Source of the DNA: JAFKKS01 sp039808325
GTDB taxonomy: Bacteria; Pseudomonadota; Alphaproteobacteria; Rhizobiales; Xanthobacteraceae
DNA: 25,688 nucleotides
Direction: 5' to 3'
NCBI GenBank assembly: GCA_039808325.1
Contig: JBDHSU010000050.1
Span: 1-25,688 of the forward strand
Shown here in pieces: positions 15,191 through 23,496 of the stretch (position 1 is the stretch's first letter; each line of letters starts with the position of its first letter). Made by a program: the position numbers and the translations under genes. The notes beneath the pieces are model-generated. The model was not told where the DNA came from. It made no database searches and worked only from the letters and a program-made list of their open reading frames with translations.

Positions 15191-16527
15191 CCCACATCCT
15201 TCATCGCTCCATCCACGCTGAATATCCGGTCGCCGTGCGCGGCGCGGGCGTGCATCTCTACGATTCCGGCGGGAAGGCTTACATCGACGCGTCCGGCGGC
15301 GCCGCCGTCTCGTGTCTTGGGCACGGCCATCCCGACGTGGTGCGCGCGATACAGGAGCAGGCCGGCGCGCTTGCGTATGCGCACACCAGTTTCTTCACCA
15401 GCGAGCCGGCCGAGCAGCTCGCCGATACGCTCATCGCCGACGCGCCGCAGGGGCTGTCGCACGTCCTCTTCGTCAGCGGCGGATCGGAGGCGGTGGAAGC
15501 CGCCCTGAAGATGGCGAGCCAGTATCACCTGGAGCGCGGCGACACCAAGCGGCGGCACGTCATCGCGCGGCGGCAGAGCTATCATGGCGCGACGCTGGGC
15601 GCGCTCGCGGCCGGCGGCAACGTCATGCGCCGCAAGACGTTCGCGCCGCTGCTGATCGAGACGCATCACATCGATCCGTGCTTTTCCTATCGCTATCGGC
15701 GGGCGGACGAGAGCGCGGAGGCTTATGGCCGGCGCGCTGCCGATGCGCTGGAGCAGAAGATTCTCGAGCTTGGCGGCGACACCGTCATCGCTTTCCTCGC
15801 CGAGACGGTCGTCGGCGCGACCGCCGGCGCGGTTGCGGCCGAGCCCGGATATTTCAAGCGCGTCCGCGAGATCTGCGACCGCTACGGCGTGCTTCTCATT
15901 CTGGATGAGGTGATGTCCGGCATGGGGCGCACTGGAACGCTGCATGCATGCGAGCAGGAAGGCATCGCGCCCGACCTCTTGGCGATCGCGAAGGGCCTCG
16001 GCGGCGGCTATGAGCCGATCGGCGCCGTGCTGCTGAGCCGCGCGATCTTCGACACCTTCTCGGCCGGCTCCGGCGCGTTCATGCACAGCCACACCTATAT
16101 GGGCCATCCGATGGCGTGCGCGGCGGGGCTCGCGGTGCAGCGCATCATCAAGCGGGATCGCCTGCTCGACAACGTCAAGGCGATGGGACAGACGCTGCAT
16201 CGCCGGCTCAACGAGCGTTTCGGCAATCACGCCTATGTCGGCGACATTCGCGGACGCGGGCTTTTCCAGGCCGTCGAGCTCGTCACCGATCGCTCGGAGA
16301 AAACGCCGTTCGATCCGAAGCTGAAGCTGCATGCGCGGATCAAGCAGGAAGCGATGGCGCGCGGCCTCATGGTCTATCCGTCGGGCGGCACGATCGATGG
16401 CACGGCCGGCGACCATGTTCTTCTGGCGCCGCCGTTCATCGTCGATGCGGCGACCGTCGATGCGATCGTCGAGCGGCTCGGGGATGCTATCGACGCCGCG
16501 ATCGCGACGACGTCGAACGGCAAGTGA
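15187..16527 (+). CDS. PLP-dependent class III aminotransferase
   Basis: This 446-residue fold-type I enzyme of the omega-amino acid / aspartate aminotransferase family (class III) shows the phosphate-binding SGGSEAVEAALK (97-108), SYHGATLGAL (131-140), the cofactor aspartate D240 in LLILDEVMSGMGRTG, and the Schiff-base lysine K269 in AIAKGLGGGYEPIGA. HTYMGHPMACAAG is also typical. It transfers an amino group from an amine or omega-amino acid to a keto acid, with the substrate unknown. The start overlaps the RpiR stop by 4 bp. The TAXI transporter genes follow after 82 bp, so the transported compound or its product is probably the amino donor or the keto acceptor. Confidence 0.92.
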   Translation: MTHILHRSIHAEYPVAVRGAGVHLYDSGGKAYIDASGGAAVSCLGHGHPDVVRAIQEQAGALAYAHTSFFTSEPAEQLADTLIADAPQGLSHVLFVSGGSEAVEAALKMASQYHLERGDTKRRHVIARRQSYHGATLGALAAGGNVMRRKTFAPLLIETHHIDPCFSYRYRRADESAEAYGRRAADALEQKILELGGDTVIAFLAETVVGATAGAVAAEPGYFKRVREICDRYGVLLILDEVMSGMGRTGTLHACEQEGIAPDLLAIAKGLGGGYEPIGAVLLSRAIFDTFSAGSGAFMHSHTYMGHPMACAAGLAVQRIIKRDRLLDNVKAMGQTLHRRLNERFGNHAYVGDIRGRGLFQAVELVTDRSEKTPFDPKLKLHARIKQEAMARGLMVYPSGGTIDGTAGDHVLLAPPFIVDAATVDAIVERLGDAIDAAIATTSNGK

Positions 16528-16609
16528 GCGCAAAGGCGTTTTCGGGCGCGGCCCTATTCGCCGAATTTCTCGATCGAAGTTTATTCGAACCACAAGCAAG
16601 GAGAGGGAG

Positions 16610-17581
16610 ATGTTGAAGTCCAAAAGTTATTCGCTCGGCGCCGCGGCGGTGCTGGCGCTATCGTTCGCGGCTGGGCCGGCGAGCGCGCAGCAGCGCTTCG
16701 TCACCGTCGGCACCGGCGGCGTCACCGGCGTTTACTACGCCGTCGGCGGCGCGATCTGCCGTTTGATGAACAAGGACCGGGCGAAGACCGGCATCCGCTG
16801 CTCGGTCGAATCGACCGGCGGCTCCGTGTTCAACGTCAATGCCATCAATTCGGGCGAGCTCGATTTCGGCATGACGCAATCCGACGTGCAGTACAACGCC
16901 TTCAAGGGCGAAGCGCAGTTCAAGGATAAGGCGCAGAAGGATCTGCGCGTCGTCTTCGCCGTGCATCCCGAGCCGTTCACCGTGCTGGCGCGCAAGGAAG
17001 CGGGCGTCAGCAAGTTCGAGGACTTCAAGGGCAAGCGCTTCAACGTCGGCAATCCGGGCTCCGGCACGCGCGCGTCGATGGAGCAACTGCTCACGGAGAT
17101 GAAGTGGACGCTGAAGGACTTCTCGCTCGCCGCCGAGCTCAAGGCGGACGAGCAGGGCCCGGCGCTGTGCGACAACAAGATCGACGGCTTCTACTATGGC
17201 GTCGGCCATCCGTCCGCCGCCATTCAGGACCCGACGACGACATGCGGCGCGAAGCTCATCTCGATGACGGGTCCGGCGATCGATGCGCTGCTCAAGAAAT
17301 ATCCGTACTACTCGGTCGCGAAAATTCCGGGCGGCATGTATGCCAACAACCCGAACGAAACGACGACTTACGGCGTGCGCGCGCTGCTCGTCACCAGCGC
17401 CAAGCAGCCGGACGACGTCGTCTACAACCTCGTCAAGGCGGTGTTCGAAAACTTCGACGAGTTCAAGAAGCTACACCCGGCATTCGCCAACCTCGACCCG
17501 AAGGAAATGACCAAGTCGGGCATCACCGCGCCGCTGCATCCGGGCGCGGAAAAGTACTTCAAGGAAAAAGGCTGGATGTAA
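16610..17581 (+). CDS. TAXI-family TRAP transporter solute-binding protein
   Basis: This 323-residue periplasmic receptor has a clear signal peptide (KSK, hydrophobic 9-22, cleavage after GPASA near residue 26). The mature protein begins QQRFVTVGTGGVTGVYYAVG, the signature TAXI start, followed by CSVESTGGSVFNVNAI and GELDFGMTQSDVQY. TAXI receptors bind carboxylate-type ligands such as glutamate or other organic acids and deliver them to a Na+- or H+-driven TRAP permease; the ligand here is unknown. The ribosome site AAGGAGAGGGAG abuts the ATG and is the strongest in the window. The fused permease gene follows after a hairpin. Confidence 0.93.
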   Translation: MLKSKSYSLGAAAVLALSFAAGPASAQQRFVTVGTGGVTGVYYAVGGAICRLMNKDRAKTGIRCSVESTGGSVFNVNAINSGELDFGMTQSDVQYNAFKGEAQFKDKAQKDLRVVFAVHPEPFTVLARKEAGVSKFEDFKGKRFNVGNPGSGTRASMEQLLTEMKWTLKDFSLAAELKADEQGPALCDNKIDGFYYGVGHPSAAIQDPTTTCGAKLISMTGPAIDALLKKYPYYSVAKIPGGMYANNPNETTTYGVRALLVTSAKQPDDVVYNLVKAVFENFDEFKKLHPAFANLDPKEMTKSGITAPLHPGAEKYFKEKGWM

Positions 17582-17591
17582 ATCAGCCTCC

Positions 17592-17617
17592 AGGGCGGCG
17601 CGTCCTAGCGCCGCCCT
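17592..17617 (+). terminator. Hairpin between TAXI receptor and permease genes
   Basis: AGGGCGGCGC (17592-17601) and GCGCCGCCCT (17608-17617) make a perfect 10-bp stem with a 6-nt loop, 10 nt after the receptor stop and followed by TCGTT. Such intercistronic hairpins commonly attenuate or protect mRNA so that receptor exceeds permease. Confidence 0.65.
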
Positions 17618-17651
17618 TCGTTCAAGCGTTACAGTGTTGGGGGAAACAAGG

Positions 17652-20267
17652 ATGGCCGAACACGACGTTGAAGATCGCGAGGCCCTCGCAAAACGAACCG
17701 AGCTCGAGACGATGGTCGCCGAGGCCGATCTCGGCGGCCGCAAGCCCACCGGGGCTGTCGCGAAACTGCTCGTCGTCGTCGCCATTGCCTGGTCGTTCTT
17801 CCAGCTCTGGTACGCGTCGCCGTTGCCGTTTTCGCTCGGCATCGGCATTTTCAACGATACCGAGGCGCGCGCGCTGCACTTGGCGTTCGCGTCGTTTCTC
17901 GCATTTACATTGTTCCCTGCCTTCAAGCGCTCGCCCCGCGCGTATATTCCGCTCGCCGATTGGATCCTTGCGCTCGCCGCCGCCGGTAGCGCGCTATATC
18001 TGATCGTCTTCTACAACGCCCTGTCGCAGCGGCCGGGCATGCCGACGACGGCCGACATTGTCGTGGCGTGCGTCGGCGTCGTTTTGCTGTTGGAATCCGC
18101 GCGCCGCGCCGTCGGGCCGGCGCTCGCGGTCATCGCCGCATTGATGCTCGGCTATACTTTCGCGGGGCCTTGGATGCCCGGGCTTGTCGCGCACAAGGGG
18201 GCCTCTCTTTCGCGCGCGGCGTCGCAATACTGGCTGACGTCGGAAGGCATTTTCGGCGTGGCGATCGGCGTCTCGACCAGCTTCGTCTTTCTTTTCGTTC
18301 TCTTCGGCACGCTGCTGGAGCGGGCGGGCGCCGGGAACTTCTTCATTCAGATGGCGTTTGCGCTGCTCGGCCCTTATCGCGGCGGACCGGCGAAAGCGGC
18401 GGTCGTCTCGTCCGGCATGACGGGCATGATCTCCGGCTCCTCGATCGCCAATGTGGTGACGACCGGAACCTTCACCATTCCGTTGATGAAGCGGGTTGGA
18501 TATTCGGCTGTCAAAGCCGGCGCCATCGAGTGCGCCGCGGGCGTCAACGGCCAATTGATGCCGCCGGTGATGGGCGCCGCTGCGTTCCTGATCGCCGAGT
18601 ATGTCGGCATCAGCTACGCCGAAGTTGTGAAGCACGCGATCCTGCCCGCGCTGCTGACATACGGCTCGCTGTTTTACATCGTCGACATCGAGGCGATGAA
18701 GGCCGGCATGGTGGGGCTGCCGCGCACGCGCAAGGAAGCGGCCAAGCAGGGATTGCTCAAGGCGCTCCTGACATTCTGCGGTCTCGTCATCCTGGCGGCG
18801 ATCATCTATTGGGGCATCGGGTGGACCAAGACGCTGTTCGGCAACGCCGCTAGCGTCGCGCTCAGCGTCATGATGCTGGCCGCCTACATCGCATTGATGG
18901 CGTACCGGGCCCGTTTCCCGGACCTGCCGGTGGACGATCCCAAGACGGCGCTTTCGAAGGTGCCGGACTTCTACGAGGTGGCGCGCACGGGCGTGCATTA
19001 CCTGATACCGGTCTGCGTTCTCATCTGGTGCCTGATGGTCGAGGAGATGTCTCCCGGACTGTCGGCCTTCTACGGCACGGCGTGCCTGATCGTGCTGGTT
19101 CTGACGCAACGGCCTCTGACCGCGTTTTTCCGGCGTGACAGCGCGCTGCGGGAGCATTGGAACGAAGGTTGGCGCGACTTCATTTCCGCCTGCGAACTCG
19201 GCGCGCGCAACATGATCGGCGTCGGCATCGCGACGGCCGCCGCCGGCATCATCGTCGGCACGGTGTCGCTGACCGGCATCGGGCTGGTGATGACCGAGAT
19301 CGTCGAATTCCTCTCGGGCGGCAACCTGGTGATCATGCTGCTGCTGACGGCGGCGATCTGCATCGTTCTCGGCATGGGCATGCCGACGACGGCGAACTAC
19401 GTCGTGGTCGCGACGTTGATGGCGCCGGTTCTTGTCGATATCGCCGCGCAGAACGACATCGCGGTGCCTCTCGTCGCCGTGCATATGTTCGTGTTCTATT
19501 TCGGTCTCATGGCCGACGTGACGCCGCCCGTCGGACTTGCGGCTTATGCCGCGGCGGCGATCTCCGGCGCCGACCCGGTGAAGACCGGCGTGCAGGGGTT
19601 CCGCTATGAAATCCGGACGGGCCTGCTGCCGTTCATCTTCATCTTCAATACCCAGCTCCTGATGATCGAGATCGAAAGCTGGGTTCAATTCACCATTGTT
19701 GTGACCTGCTCGATCCTGGCGATGGCGTCGTTCGTTGCGGCCACGCAGAACTGGCTCCTCACCCGCAATCGCTGGTACGAAACGCTGCTGCTGCTGCTGA
19801 TCTGCTTCACACTGTTCCGGCCGGGCTTCTGGCTCAACCGGTTCAGCGAAGCTTTCGTTGATCTGCCCGCCTCGCAAACGCTGGTGCAGGCGGAGAAGGG
19901 AGCTCCGGGAAGCGCCCTGCGGCTGCGGGTGTCAGGGCAGGATGCAAAGGGAGATCCGACGGAGCGGCTGGTGCGGTTGACCCTCGGCAAGGGCGACGAC
20001 GCCCGCACGAAGCTGGCCGCCTCCGGTCTCGTCGTGTCGCAGCTTGGCGATCAGCTCACCGTTCAGTCGACGCGTCTCGGCAGCGAGGCGCGCAAATATG
20101 GCGTTCAACCCGGTGATGAAATTCGAGCGGTTGTGGTGCCGACCGAGCGTCCTTCCTCATATTGGTTCACGCTCCCGGCGCTGTTCCTGTTCGGGTTAAT
20201 CATTTTTGCGCAGCGCCGCCGCAGACAGCATACAATGCAACCGGCGCCGTCCGCGGCCATTGCGTAG
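17652..20267 (+). CDS. Fused TRAP transporter permease (4TM + 12TM) with C-terminal DUF3394-like domain
   Basis: This 871-residue inner-membrane protein carries the small DctQ-like and large DctM-like TRAP subunits in one chain, as is usual for TAXI systems. The DctM part shows GMTGMISGSSIANVVTTGTF, MPPVMGAAAFLIAEYVG, GMGMPTTANYVVVATLMAPV and ADVTPPVGLAAYAAAAISG. After the transport core, residues about 722-832 form a soluble domain that ends in a PDZ-like element (RKYGVQPGDEIRAVVV), followed by a last hydrophobic helix and an RRRR tail. This agrees with the DUF3394 extension known in such permeases. ATG 17652 is preferred, with GGGGGA 7 nt upstream; GTG 17634 is possible. With the TAXI receptor it forms the complete importer. 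Confidence 0.93.
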   Translation: MAEHDVEDREALAKRTELETMVAEADLGGRKPTGAVAKLLVVVAIAWSFFQLWYASPLPFSLGIGIFNDTEARALHLAFASFLAFTLFPAFKRSPRAYIPLADWILALAAAGSALYLIVFYNALSQRPGMPTTADIVVACVGVVLLLESARRAVGPALAVIAALMLGYTFAGPWMPGLVAHKGASLSRAASQYWLTSEGIFGVAIGVSTSFVFLFVLFGTLLERAGAGNFFIQMAFALLGPYRGGPAKAAVVSSGMTGMISGSSIANVVTTGTFTIPLMKRVGYSAVKAGAIECAAGVNGQLMPPVMGAAAFLIAEYVGISYAEVVKHAILPALLTYGSLFYIVDIEAMKAGMVGLPRTRKEAAKQGLLKALLTFCGLVILAAIIYWGIGWTKTLFGNAASVALSVMMLAAYIALMAYRARFPDLPVDDPKTALSKVPDFYEVARTGVHYLIPVCVLIWCLMVEEMSPGLSAFYGTACLIVLVLTQRPLTAFFRRDSALREHWNEGWRDFISACELGARNMIGVGIATAAAGIIVGTVSLTGIGLVMTEIVEFLSGGNLVIMLLLTAAICIVLGMGMPTTANYVVVATLMAPVLVDIAAQNDIAVPLVAVHMFVFYFGLMADVTPPVGLAAYAAAAISGADPVKTGVQGFRYEIRTGLLPFIFIFNTQLLMIEIESWVQFTIVVTCSILAMASFVAATQNWLLTRNRWYETLLLLLICFTLFRPGFWLNRFSEAFVDLPASQTLVQAEKGAPGSALRLRVSGQDAKGDPTERLVRLTLGKGDDARTKLAASGLVVSQLGDQLTVQSTRLGSEARKYGVQPGDEIRAVVVPTERPSSYWFTLPALFLFGLIIFAQRRRRQHTMQPAPSAAIA

Positions 20268-20283
20268 CGGGTAGAAGGCTCGT

Positions 20284-20312
20284 TTCGGCGCGGTGCTCAG
20301 GTCCGCGCCGAA
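20284..20312. terminator. Bidirectional hairpin after the TRAP permease
   Basis: TTCGGCGCGG (20284-20293) and CCGCGCCGAA (20303-20312) form a perfect 10-bp stem between the convergent permease and GFA-family genes. On the plus strand GGGGTTTAAA follows. It probably terminates both transcripts. Confidence 0.6.
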
Positions 20313-20317
20313 GGGGT

Positions 20318-20677
20318 TTAAAGGCTGCGGCCGTCGACCGCTTTCGATGGGAGCGCCGTCGCATCGACCCCGTCGAGGCAACGGGCGTTGATCGCGACCA
20401 TCTCGGCGCCGTCCTTGGGATTTCTGCCCCGCGCGAAGGATTCGATCCCGCACGTCGCGCAGAACAGATGGTGGATGACGTTCTTGTTGAACTGATAATC
20501 CGTCAGCGCATCTTCGCCTGACTTCAGCGTGAATGCCTGCGCCGGCGCGAATGCCAGGACCGAGCCGAGCTTGCCGCAACGTGAGCAGTTGCAGGTGATG
20601 GTATGGTCGAGATCGACAGTGACGTCATAACGCACGGCGCCGCACTGGCATCCGCCGCTGTATTGCTTTGCCGCCAT
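20318..20677 (-). CDS. GFA/CENP-V family zinc protein
   Basis: This 119-residue protein has the glutathione-dependent formaldehyde-activating (GFA) fold. The zinc cysteines are in the expected pattern: C10 and C12 (GGCQCGAVRY), C29, C31 and C34 (CNCSRCGK), and C73 and C76 (FCATCGIESFARG). Members were named for formaldehyde-glutathione adduct formation, but many have no proven activity, so the function here is uncertain. The ATG at 20677 has GGAG 7 nt upstream; an upstream in-frame extension to 20728 is unlikely. It is the last gene of the minus-strand sugar-acid locus, 108 bp after the aldolase gene, and may be transcribed separately. Confidence 0.88.
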   Translation of the reverse strand: MAAKQYSGGCQCGAVRYDVTVDLDHTITCNCSRCGKLGSVLAFAPAQAFTLKSGEDALTDYQFNKNVIHHLFCATCGIESFARGRNPKDGAEMVAINARCLDGVDATALPSKAVDGRSL

Positions 20678-20740
20678 GGTTTGCTCCGCTTGCCTGCGAT
20701 GGCGGGCGCCGATACCGCGGAAATGCATCTTTCTTATGAT

Positions 20741-20773
20741 CGGCGCGGTGGCGATACGACGCCCGCCGCGCCG
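20741..20773. terminator. Hairpin downstream of the aldolase gene
   Basis: CGGCGCGG (20741-20748) pairs with CCGCGCCG (20766-20773), with an inner GGCG/CGCC stem. It lies just after the aldolase stop on the minus strand. No U-tract follows, so termination is only possible. Confidence 0.35.
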
Positions 20774-20785
20774 GATCGAGGCGGT

Positions 20786-21547
20786 CTACTTGAACTTCGC
20801 CGCGAGATTGTCGGCGGCGCGCGCCAGCAGCCCGACATCGGCGCCGACGGCGACGAAGAGCGCCCCGAGCTTCAGCCAGCGCCGCGCGTGTTCCTCGCTG
20901 TCGGTGAGGATCCCCGGCGCTTTTCCGGCCGCCTTGATCCGCTGGATCGCCTTGTCGATGATTGGCAGCACGTCGTCGCGGGCGCGCTCGCCGGCATAGC
21001 CGAGCGATGCGTGCAGATCGGCCGGGCCGACGAAGATGCCGTCGACACCCTCGACCGCCGCGATCGCTTCGATATTCTCCAGCGCTTCACCGGATTCGAC
21101 TTGCAGCAGGATGCAGATCTCCTCGTGCGCCTTCTTGAAGTAGCCGGGGATGCGGCCGAACCGCGTCGCGCGCGTCGCGCCGGCGACGCCGCGCATTCCC
21201 GCCGTGGGGTAGCGCGCATAGGCGACCGCGGCTTTCGCTTCCTCCGCCGTGGTGACTTGCGGGATGAGCAGGGACTGTGCGCCGATGTCGAGCGTGCGCT
21301 TGATCGTCACCATGTCGTTCCATGGCACGCGTACGACCGACGCGGTCGGGTAGGCGGCGATCGCCTGCAACTGGCCGATGACGTTCTCGAGGTCGGCCGG
21401 CGAGTGCTCGGTGTCGATGAGGATCCAGTCGAAGCCGGCGCCGGCGATGACCTCGGCCGTATAGGCGGAGGATAGGCTGCCCCAAAGGCCGATCTGCGCC
21501 TTCCCGGCGAGGAGGGCGCGTTTGAACGTGTTTTGCGGCAGTTCCAT
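20786..21547 (-). CDS. HpcH/HpaI-family class II aldolase
   Basis: This 253-residue metal-dependent pyruvate aldolase is of the type that includes 4-hydroxy-2-oxoheptanedioate aldolase (HpaI) and 5-keto-4-deoxy-D-glucarate aldolase (GarL). It shows the catalytic base H48 in LIDTEHSPAD, R73 in VVRVPWND, the metal-binding glutamate E151 in LLQVESGEAL, and aspartate D177 in FVGPADLHASLG. The reaction is reversible cleavage of a 4-hydroxy-2-keto acid to pyruvate and an aldehyde. With a uronate dehydrogenase and lactone hydrolase upstream, a keto-deoxy-aldarate giving pyruvate and tartronate semialdehyde is the most sensible substrate; this is inference from context. It follows the Gfo/Idh gene by 24 bp. 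Confidence 0.9.
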   Translation of the reverse strand: MELPQNTFKRALLAGKAQIGLWGSLSSAYTAEVIAGAGFDWILIDTEHSPADLENVIGQLQAIAAYPTASVVRVPWNDMVTIKRTLDIGAQSLLIPQVTTAEEAKAAVAYARYPTAGMRGVAGATRATRFGRIPGYFKKAHEEICILLQVESGEALENIEAIAAVEGVDGIFVGPADLHASLGYAGERARDDVLPIIDKAIQRIKAAGKAPGILTDSEEHARRWLKLGALFVAVGADVGLLARAADNLAAKFK

Positions 21548-21571
21548 CGTGTTCGTCTCTTCTTGCTTGCG

Positions 21572-22627
21572 TTAAATGAGCTTGGTCTTCTGATAATTCT
21601 TCACGGCGGTGCGCTGGCCTGACGCTGCCGATTCCAACAGTGCGTCGATAAGCCCATGCACGCGCAAGCCTTCGCGGCCGCTGATCTTCGGGGCACGCTT
21701 CTGTTCGACCGCGTCGAGGAAGTCGGCGATGACGTCGCGATGCCAGTCGTGCGGAAAATCCATCGGGTTGGCCCCGGTGCCGCCGCTGCCGGCGGGCGTG
21801 TCGACCTTGTCGGTGCGCCCGTCGTGATAGCGCATGCTCAATTCTCCGCCGGAAAGGACGGCCGTACCCTTTTCGCCGATCATCTCGATGCGTTCGGAGT
21901 AGCCTGGATAAGCCGTCGTCGTTGCATCGATGACGCCGAGCGCGCCGTTTGCGAAACGCACGCCGGCACAGACCATGTCCTCGGTTTCCATGCGATGCAC
22001 CGGCGTCGTCGCCGCATAGCTTGCGACCTCCGCGACGTCGCCGGCGAGGCTCAGCATCAGGTCCAGCGTGTGGATGGCTTGCGTGATCAGCACGCCGCCG
22101 CCGTCGCGCGCCTTGGTGCCGCGTCCCGGCTCGTCGTAGTAGCTTTGCGGACGCCACAGGCGGATCGATGTCGAGCAGCCGACGATCGGGCCGAGAGCGT
22201 TCTCTTGCAGCAGAGCCGCAAGCCTGCGGCCGGCCTGGCGGAAGCGGTGCTGCAGCACGACGCCGAGCGTGACGCCGGCGGCCTCGCAGGCTTCCACGAG
22301 TTCGACGGCGCGTGCCGTGGACACCTCCAGCGGCTTCTCGAGCAGAATATGCTTTCCTGCCCTTGCCGCACGCGAGACGATGTCGCGATGCGTATTGGGC
22401 GGCGTGAGCACGGCGACCATGTCGATCGCGGGGTCGGCGAGGATGGCATCGAGATCGTCGGCGAGCGGAAAGTCGAACTGCTTCGCGAAGGCGTCGCGCC
22501 GCGCCGCCGTCGGGCTGTAAGCCGCGGCGACCTCGACGCGGTCGCGTAGATCGAGCAGGCTCTTGGCGTGTGGCGCGACGGCCATGCCGAGGCCGAGCAC
22601 GGCGATACGGTGCTTGCGCGCGGCCAT
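21572..22627 (-). CDS. Gfo/Idh/MocA-family NAD(P)-dependent oxidoreductase
   Basis: This 351-residue sugar or cyclitol dehydrogenase-type enzyme has an N-terminal Rossmann fold (IAVLGLGMAVAPH, 8-20), the conserved EKP motif (LLEKPLE, 95-101; K98) and the C-terminal family motif DGGGVLITQAIHTLDL (175-190), where H186 is the likely catalytic histidine. NPMDFPHDWHRDVIADFLDA is characteristic near the C-terminus. It oxidises or reduces a hydroxyl on a sugar-like substrate, and the specificity is not readable. It starts 2 bp after the LigI-like hydrolase gene ends, which indicates a tightly coupled operon with the uronate dehydrogenase and aldolase genes. Confidence 0.9.
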   Translation of the reverse strand: MAARKHRIAVLGLGMAVAPHAKSLLDLRDRVEVAAAYSPTAARRDAFAKQFDFPLADDLDAILADPAIDMVAVLTPPNTHRDIVSRAARAGKHILLEKPLEVSTARAVELVEACEAAGVTLGVVLQHRFRQAGRRLAALLQENALGPIVGCSTSIRLWRPQSYYDEPGRGTKARDGGGVLITQAIHTLDLMLSLAGDVAEVASYAATTPVHRMETEDMVCAGVRFANGALGVIDATTTAYPGYSERIEMIGEKGTAVLSGGELSMRYHDGRTDKVDTPAGSGGTGANPMDFPHDWHRDVIADFLDAVEQKRAPKISGREGLRVHGLIDALLESAASGQRTAVKNYQKTKLI

Positions 22628-22629
22628 CG

Positions 22630-23472
22630 TCAGAATCCGTAGAGCCGCGCGGGATTGTCGACCAGCACCTTCAGGCGCGTGACTTCGTCCGGTACCCAGT
22701 CGAGCATGACGTCGAGCAGCATCGCGTCATCGGGCTTTGCGTCGGCCGGCGCCGAAGGGTGCGGCCAGTTGCTGGCCCACAGCATGCGCTCGGGCGCGGC
22801 GCGCAGGAGCGCTTTCGCCATCGCGCCGACATCGTCGAAGTGAGGCGGCCCGGCCTTCGAGGTTTCGTAGGGGGCCGAAAGCTTCACGTAAGTGTTGCCA
22901 CGTTCGACAAGCGCCAGGAGAATCCTGAAAGCTGCATGATCGGTGGCGACCGGCTCCAGAAATTTTCCGATATGGTCGATGACCAGCGTGCCCGGAAAAC
23001 GCCGGATCGCGCTTTCGTATTTGGGCAGGTCGCGGCCGTCGAGCTGCAACTGGATGTGCCATCCGAACGGTTGCACCCGCGCCGCAATGGCGTCGAGCTG
23101 CTCCCATTTGAGCGCACCCCCCGGAAGTTGATGGAAGCGCACGCCGCACATTCCGCCTCTGCTCAGGCGCGCCAATTCGTCATCGGTCACCGTTTCGTCG
23201 ACCACGGCGATACCGCGCGCGGTCTCGCCGAGCGCGGCGACAGCATCGAGCGTGCAGCGATTGTCGAGGCCATATGTCGTCGGCTGCACCACGATCGTGC
23301 GCGCGATCCCGACGCGGCGGCACATTTCCTTGTAAGCGCCGACGCCGGCATCCGGCGGCGTCATGGTCGCGGTCGGCGCCGTCGGGAAGCGCCGATCGTA
23401 GATATGGATATGCGTGTCGCAAAGGCCGGCGGGCGCCTTAAGCCGCGGATAGGTCTGGCTCTTCTCGGCCAT
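22630..23472 (-). CDS. LigI/galactarolactone-isomerase-like amidohydrolase (COG3618)
   Basis: This 280-residue TIM-barrel hydrolase shows CDTHIHIYD (H21, H23), LVIDHIGKF (H167), TYVKLSAPYETS (194-205), LWASNWPHP (231-239) and the end DNPARLYGF. The SAPYE and NWPHP segments resemble 2-pyrone-4,6-dicarboxylate lactonase (LigI) and the related D-galactarolactone isomerase of Agrobacterium-type uronate pathways more than the lactonase at 12475-13320. Immediately downstream of a uronate dehydrogenase-like gene, a role in isomerising or opening the aldarolactone product is likely (inference). Gaps are 24 bp to the upstream gene and 2 bp to the downstream gene. Confidence 0.85.
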   Translation of the reverse strand: MAEKSQTYPRLKAPAGLCDTHIHIYDRRFPTAPTATMTPPDAGVGAYKEMCRRVGIARTIVVQPTTYGLDNRCTLDAVAALGETARGIAVVDETVTDDELARLSRGGMCGVRFHQLPGGALKWEQLDAIAARVQPFGWHIQLQLDGRDLPKYESAIRRFPGTLVIDHIGKFLEPVATDHAAFRILLALVERGNTYVKLSAPYETSKAGPPHFDDVGAMAKALLRAAPERMLWASNWPHPSAPADAKPDDAMLLDVMLDWVPDEVTRLKVLVDNPARLYGF

Positions 23473-23496
23473 GGCGTTTCCTCCCTCAATGGCGCC

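Noticed and set aside
17994..19877. 627-codon open frame on the minus strand
   Set aside because: It is the antisense shadow of the TRAP permease; its composition is Arg/His/Asp-rich without domains.
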